From: Bacteroidaceae bacterium | Lineage (GTDB): Bacteria > Bacteroidota > Bacteroidia > Bacteroidales > Bacteroidaceae | DNA: 16,502 nucleotides | Direction: 5' to 3' | Assembly: GCA_900771425.1 (NCBI GenBank) | Contig: CAAGNV010000006.1 | Coordinates: forward strand, 1 to 16,502 | In this document: positions 13,043 through 16,502 of the stretch, in pieces | Layout: every line of letters starts with the position of its first letter | Position numbering within the stretch: position 1 is the first letter of the stretch | Notes under the pieces: generated by a model | Databases searched by the model: none | What the model saw: only the letters and a program-made list of their open reading frames with translations | Told to the model about the DNA's origin: nothing | Position numbers and translations under genes: made by a program

Positions 13043-13816
13043 ATGCGTCAATCAAACTGGGCCATACCCTATTTCATATTCCTTGTACTGTTCGTAGTGC
13101 TGCCCCTCGTGTTCGTGGCAATCTACGCCTTTCAGGACAGCAACGGAGGATTCACCCTTGCACAGTTCAGCAAGTTCGTGAGCGAGCCAGAGTCCATCAA
13201 TACATTCATCTACTCGCTCGAGATAGCACTCATCACCACCGTGCTCTGCCTGCTGCTCGGCTACCCCGCTGCATGGATTCTCAGCAACAAGGAACTCAAC
13301 CGCTCAAGCGTCACCATCATACTGTTCATCCTGCCTATGTGGATCAACATGCTGGTGCGTACGCTTGCCACGGTCGCTCTGTTCGACTTCGTACAAGTAC
13401 CGCTTGGCGAAGGTGCCCTCATCTTCGGAATGGTATATAACTTCCTTCCGTTCATGATCTACCCTATATATAACGTGATGCAGAAGATGGACAACTCGTA
13501 CGTCGAAGCAGCACAGGACCTCGGCGCCACACCCGTCCAGGTGTTCCGCAAGGTGACCCTTCCCCTGTCCATGCCAGGCGTAGGCAGCGGCATACTCATG
13601 GTGTTCATGCCAACCATCTCCACCTTCGCCATAGCCGAACTCCTCACCATGAACAAGGTGAAGCTCTTCGGTACTACCATCCAGGAGAATATCAACAACG
13701 GAATGTGGAACTACGGTTCATGCCTTGCCCTCATCATGCTCATCATCATCGGCGTGTCGCAGATGCTCGTGAGTCAGGACGAGATTGAAGGCGACGAGAA
13801 AGGAGGACTCATCTGA
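13043..13816 (+). CDS. potB: spermidine/putrescine ABC transporter permease PotB
   Basis: Inner-membrane permease half of the polyamine importer. The 257 residues (E. coli PotB about 275) contain about six hydrophobic helices: 7-29, 58-80, 90-112, 122-145, 180-202 and 226-243. The ABC-permease EAA loop is clear: EAAQDLGATPVQVFRKVTLP (155-174), followed by LSMPG. The segment NNGMWNYGSCLA before the last helix is typical of PotB. The start at 13043 follows directly after repeat copy C. Its stop shares one base with the potC start (TGATG), indicating translational coupling. The short acidic C-terminal tail (DEIEGDEKGG) is unremarkable. Confidence 0.93.
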   Translation: MRQSNWAIPYFIFLVLFVVLPLVFVAIYAFQDSNGGFTLAQFSKFVSEPESINTFIYSLEIALITTVLCLLLGYPAAWILSNKELNRSSVTIILFILPMWINMLVRTLATVALFDFVQVPLGEGALIFGMVYNFLPFMIYPIYNVMQKMDNSYVEAAQDLGATPVQVFRKVTLPLSMPGVGSGILMVFMPTISTFAIAELLTMNKVKLFGTTIQENINNGMWNYGSCLALIMLIIIGVSQMLVSQDEIEGDEKGGLI

Positions 13817-14625
13817 TGAAGAAGATACTCGCACAAGGATACCTCTGGCTGCTCCTGCTCATACTCTATGCCCCTATCATCATCATAGCCATCTTCTCGT
13901 TCACCGAGTCGAAGGTACTGGGCAACTGGACCGGCTTCTCCACAGCACTCTACACCCGTCTGTTCTCGGGCGGAGTCAACAGTTCACTCATACGCGCCAT
14001 CGAGAGCACACTCTTCATCGCAGTCGTGGCAGCAACCATCTCCACCTTCCTCGGCACCGTGGCAGCCATCGGCATCAACAAGTGGCACGGCAAGAAGCGT
14101 AAGATCATCAACTTCATGAACGACATACCGATGCTCAACCCCGACATCATCACAGGTATATCGCTCTTCATACTCTTCGTAGCGTTCGGAGTGGCACAAG
14201 GCTACACCACCGTCATACTGGCCCACATCGCCTTCTGCACACCATACGTCGTGCTCAGCGTCATGCCACGCCTCACACAGATGAATCCAAACATCTACGA
14301 GGCAGCACTCGACCTCGGGGCAACCCGTTGGCAGGCATTCCGCAAGGTACTCGTGCCCGAACTCAAGGGCGGCATGATAAGCGGATGGATACTCTCCTTC
14401 ACACTCAGCATCGACGACTTCGCCGTCACGCTCTTCACCAAAGGCAACGAAGGACTCGAGACCCTCTCCACCTACATCTATGCCGATGCACGCAAGGGAG
14501 GACTCACACCCGAACTCCGAGCCCTCATGACCATCATCTTCGTCGTTGTACTCCTCCTGCTCGTCATCATCAACGTCAGGGCAGCGAGAAACGCGTCTCC
14601 GGCGCGAGAGAAAAGTGTTAAGTGA
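13816..14625 (+). CDS. potC: spermidine/putrescine ABC transporter permease PotC
   Basis: Second permease subunit, pairing with PotB; 269 residues, as expected for the family. Hydrophobic helices at about 8-28, 62-86, 109-127, 130-150, 186-208 and 237-255. The EAA loop EAALDLGATRWQAFRKVLVP (162-181) is intact, as is SFTLSIDDFAVTLFT (194-208), characteristic of PotC. The start overlaps the potB stop by one base. The last codons (EKSVK*) and the stop come from a GAAAAGTG/GTGAAAAG-type repeat that continues past the gene, so the tail may have been altered by repeat insertion. Confidence 0.93.
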   Translation: MKKILAQGYLWLLLLILYAPIIIIAIFSFTESKVLGNWTGFSTALYTRLFSGGVNSSLIRAIESTLFIAVVAATISTFLGTVAAIGINKWHGKKRKIINFMNDIPMLNPDIITGISLFILFVAFGVAQGYTTVILAHIAFCTPYVVLSVMPRLTQMNPNIYEAALDLGATRWQAFRKVLVPELKGGMISGWILSFTLSIDDFAVTLFTKGNEGLETLSTYIYADARKGGLTPELRALMTIIFVVVLLLLVIINVRAARNASPAREKSVK

Positions 14626-14649
14626 AAAGCGAAAAGTACTAAGATCACT

Positions 14650-14758
14650 GGCCATTAGCCGTTAGCCATTGGCCATTGGCTCCATCGAATAATCGCTCTC
14701 TCCCATATAAACTCCAACCTCTAAAAAGCCAACAGCTAATGGCCAATGGCTAATGGCC
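14650..14758 (+). repeat. long imperfect inverted repeat between potC and potD
   Basis: Arms 14650-14680 and 14728-14758 (31 bases each) are complementary at about 26 of 31 positions, with a 47-nt loop. Both arms are built from repeated GGCCATTAGCC/GGCCATTGG-like units. In the mRNA this would form a large stem 60 nt before the potD start. It has no T-tract, so a processing or stability role is more likely than termination. Confidence 0.75.
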
Positions 14759-14788
14759 CCTAAACCCCCATTCCCCCCATTCCCCCCC
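14757..14788 (-). other. G-quadruplex motif on the minus strand in the potD leader
   Basis: Four C-tracts of 4, 5, 6 and 7 bases (14757-14760, 14765-14769, 14773-14778, 14782-14788) are separated by loops of 4, 3 and 3 bases. On the minus strand, which is the template for potD, this fits the G3+N1-7 quadruplex pattern with long tracts. A run of seven A follows at 14789-14795. It lies 30 nt upstream of the potD start. Confidence 0.75.
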
Positions 14789-14818
14789 AAAAAAACTCAA
14801 AACCCCAACAATAACAAA

Positions 14819-16141
14819 ATGAAAAAGAACATCATCATCACACTGGCACTCATGTGCACCATGCTGTTCACGCTCACCTCATGCGGCGAAGACGAGCAGC
14901 GCGCCCACATCCTCAAGATCTACAACTGGGCCGACTACATCGACGAGTCAGCACTCGACGAATTCAAGGAGTGGTACAAGCAAGAGACAGGCGAAGACAT
15001 CGAAATCGTCTATCAGCTCTTCGACATCAACGAGACCATGCTCTCCAAGATAGAGAAAGGACACGAGGACTACGACGTAGTATGCCCGTCTGAGTACATC
15101 ATCGAGCGCATGCTCCGCAACGACCTCCTCCTCCCTATCGACAAGGACTTCGGCAAGACACCGAACTACATCGACGCCAACATATCGCCATACATCAAGA
15201 AGTGCTTCGACAAGATCGACGGCAGCGGCAAGAACGCCAACGACTACGCAGTAGGCTACATGTGGGGAACAACCGGATTCCTCTACAACACCAAGTACGT
15301 CAAGCCCGAGGAAGTAAGCTCATGGCGCGCACTCGAGAACCCTAAGTTCAAGGGCAAGCTCTTCGTCAAGGACGCCTTCCGCGACGTTTACAGCACACTG
15401 CTCACCATGCTCCGCCAGGACGACCTCAAGTCGGGCAAGACAACACTCGACAAACTCATGTACGACTCAAGCGACGAATCCATCGCACTCGTCGAGAACT
15501 ACCTCAAGCAGGAAAGCGTACGCAGCAACATATCTGGCTGGGAAGCCGATTTCGGAAAGGAAGAGATGACAAAGGAAAAGGCATGGGTCAACTACACATG
15601 GAGCGGCGACGCAGCATGGGCCATCGAAGAAGCAGCCGAAGTAGGCGTTGACCTCGCATACATCGTGCCCGACGAAGGAACCAACGTATGGTTCGACGGA
15701 TGGGTCATCCCTAAGTACGCCAAGAACGTCAAGGCAGCGCGCTACTTCATCAACTTCCTCTGCCGCAGCGACATCGCAGTGCGCAACATGGACGAAATAG
15801 GATACGTCAGCGCCATCGGCACACCTGAAGTACTCGAACAGATGCAGGACTCGGTTGCCTACGAACCACTCGACGCAACATACTTCTTCGGTGAAGGAGC
15901 CGACAGCGTATGCCTCAACCCTGTACAGTACTTCGGTACCGACGTCATCCGCCGCGGAGCCATGATGCACGACTCAGGCGACCGCACCGAACAGATGCTC
16001 GACATGTGGAGCCGCGTCAAGGGCGACAACGCCAACACCACCTCATACGTCATCTTCGGCATCGTAGTCGTAGCTGTCATCGCAGCAGTAGTCATGGGAG
16101 CTATCAAGCGACAGAAGAAAGGCAAGAAAAAGAGATTCTAA
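14819..16141 (+). CDS. potD: spermidine/putrescine-binding lipoprotein PotD with C-terminal membrane anchor
   Basis: Periplasmic solute-binding subunit of the importer, 440 residues from ATG 14819. I chose this start because it is followed at once by a lipoprotein signal (MKKN, hydrophobic core, lipobox LTSC with C22). The upstream in-frame ATG at 14753 would add a Pro-rich, signal-disrupting stretch coded by the C-tracts. Family features: KIYNWADYID (33-42), VVCPSEYIIERM (87-98), YMWGTTGFLYNTKYV (147-161), WSGDAAWAI (261-269) and NVWFDGWVIPK (289-299), which carries the Trp/Asp pair typical of the ligand pocket. Unusual: after the binding domain there is a hydrophobic helix (about 408-428) and a lysine-rich tail (429-440), so the protein appears anchored at both ends. 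Acidic residues after C22 (GEDE) resemble surface-export signals of Bacteroidetes lipoproteins, conflicting with an inner-membrane anchor. Last gene of the operon. Confidence 0.92.
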   Translation: MKKNIIITLALMCTMLFTLTSCGEDEQRAHILKIYNWADYIDESALDEFKEWYKQETGEDIEIVYQLFDINETMLSKIEKGHEDYDVVCPSEYIIERMLRNDLLLPIDKDFGKTPNYIDANISPYIKKCFDKIDGSGKNANDYAVGYMWGTTGFLYNTKYVKPEEVSSWRALENPKFKGKLFVKDAFRDVYSTLLTMLRQDDLKSGKTTLDKLMYDSSDESIALVENYLKQESVRSNISGWEADFGKEEMTKEKAWVNYTWSGDAAWAIEEAAEVGVDLAYIVPDEGTNVWFDGWVIPKYAKNVKAARYFINFLCRSDIAVRNMDEIGYVSAIGTPEVLEQMQDSVAYEPLDATYFFGEGADSVCLNPVQYFGTDVIRRGAMMHDSGDRTEQMLDMWSRVKGDNANTTSYVIFGIVVVAVIAAVVMGAIKRQKKGKKKRF

Positions 16142-16185
16142 CAAATAGGCCACACACATACCTCCTATAACGGAGCAACACCAGA

Positions 16186-16218
16186 AAGCCCCTGCACCAC
16201 CGTTGCAGAGGCTTTTTT
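16186..16218 (+). terminator. rho-independent terminator of the pot operon
   Basis: AAGCC-C-CTGCA (16186-16196) pairs with TGCAG-A-GGCTT (16204-16214) with one internal C/A mismatch. The loop is 7 nt, followed by T residues to 16217. It begins 45 nt after the potD stop. The stretch 16219-16405 downstream is AT-rich and holds no gene or clear element beyond a TCAAGTTTCGCAAG motif (about 16362-16375) resembling the end of repeat copies A and B. Confidence 0.88.
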
Positions 16219-16405
16219 CGTGTCCGTCTTTATTATTTTAGAACCACCGAAGGCACGAAAAAATCGTTAAAACTGCCTAAGGCATAAAACTAAAAAGTTC
16301 AAAATCATAGCCCACGAGTTGTGCATTGCCAAATTTTCACTTTTAATATTAAATTGTTTTACTCAAGTTTCGCAAGTTCTGAAACGCCTGATGCTGAGGA
16401 TGTAC

Positions 16406-16502
16406 GCCCTGAAAGGGCAGTGAGCACATAGCCCAGGGCAGAGCGGAGCGACACCCTGGGGAAAATATGGAAAGGAGAGGTGCGCCCTGCAGGGGCAAAA
16501 GC
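16406..16502. repeat. GC-rich REP-like hairpin cluster, cut by the window end
   Basis: Three hairpins in about 90 bases: GCCCT/AGGGC (16406-16418), CCCAGGG/CCCTGGG (16432-16460) and the palindrome CCCTGCAGGG (16485-16494). The units CGCCCTGAAAGGGCA and CGCCCTGCAGGGGCA are two versions of one sequence, so the element is an array that continues beyond the window. The pattern resembles dispersed REP-type palindromes; no transposase is visible here. Confidence 0.65.

Noticed and set aside
14753..14818. upstream ATG as the potD start
   Set aside because: It would place a Pro-rich 22-residue stretch coded by C-tracts before a standard lipoprotein signal; ATG 14819 gives a normal lipobox protein.

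Overview
The window looks like chromosomal DNA of a Bacteroidales bacterium, plausibly Prevotellaceae (family-level placement is inference). The evidence is: promoters of the Bacteroidetes type (TTG, a 19-nt spacer, then TAnnTTTG) with no recognisable Shine-Dalgarno sequences; a fused ribBA; a fused SpmA-SpmB-type protein; an oversized LptF/LptG permease; and intergenic AT-rich octamer and hairpin repeats. Most genes are moderately GC-rich. The first gene is visibly AT-richer and may be a later arrival.

Layout. 1-750: a nested inverted repeat, then an unrecognised plus-strand gene carrying two tandem copies of a ~49-residue helical repeat. A bidirectional terminator (about 791-838) separates it from a convergent minus-strand block. 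861-8338 (minus strand, transcribed right to left): LptF/LptG-family permease, ribBA, class I aminotransferase, mlaE, mlaF, lptB. Two junctions overlap by 4 nt; the other three gaps hold members of one interspersed repeat family and show no consensus promoter. The block may therefore be one long transcription unit starting near 8450, mixing LPS export, phospholipid trafficking, riboflavin synthesis and amino-acid metabolism. 8339-8637: divergent promoter region. 8638-9870: SpmA/SpmB-like membrane protein. 9994-10067: tRNA with CAT anticodon and its own terminator. 10170-10253: four 21-bp tandem repeats.

10501-16141 is a plus-strand polyamine-uptake operon: outer-membrane beta-barrel protein, potA, potB, potC, potD, ending at a rho-independent terminator at 16186-16218. 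The barrel gene lies 6 nt upstream of potA, so it is a candidate outer-membrane entry channel for the PotABCD substrate. PotA has an apparently duplicated TOBE region. PotD has both a lipobox and a C-terminal membrane helix. The potC-potD gap holds a long imperfect inverted repeat and a C-tract array that is a G-quadruplex motif on the opposite strand. The last ~100 bases are GC-rich REP-like hairpins cut by the window edge.

I see no CRISPR array, no intact transposase, no phage module and no classical defence system. The most interesting material is the repeated promoter cassette, the intra-operonic repeat family, the barrel-plus-Pot operon with its unusual PotA and PotD, and the unknown repeat protein at the left end.
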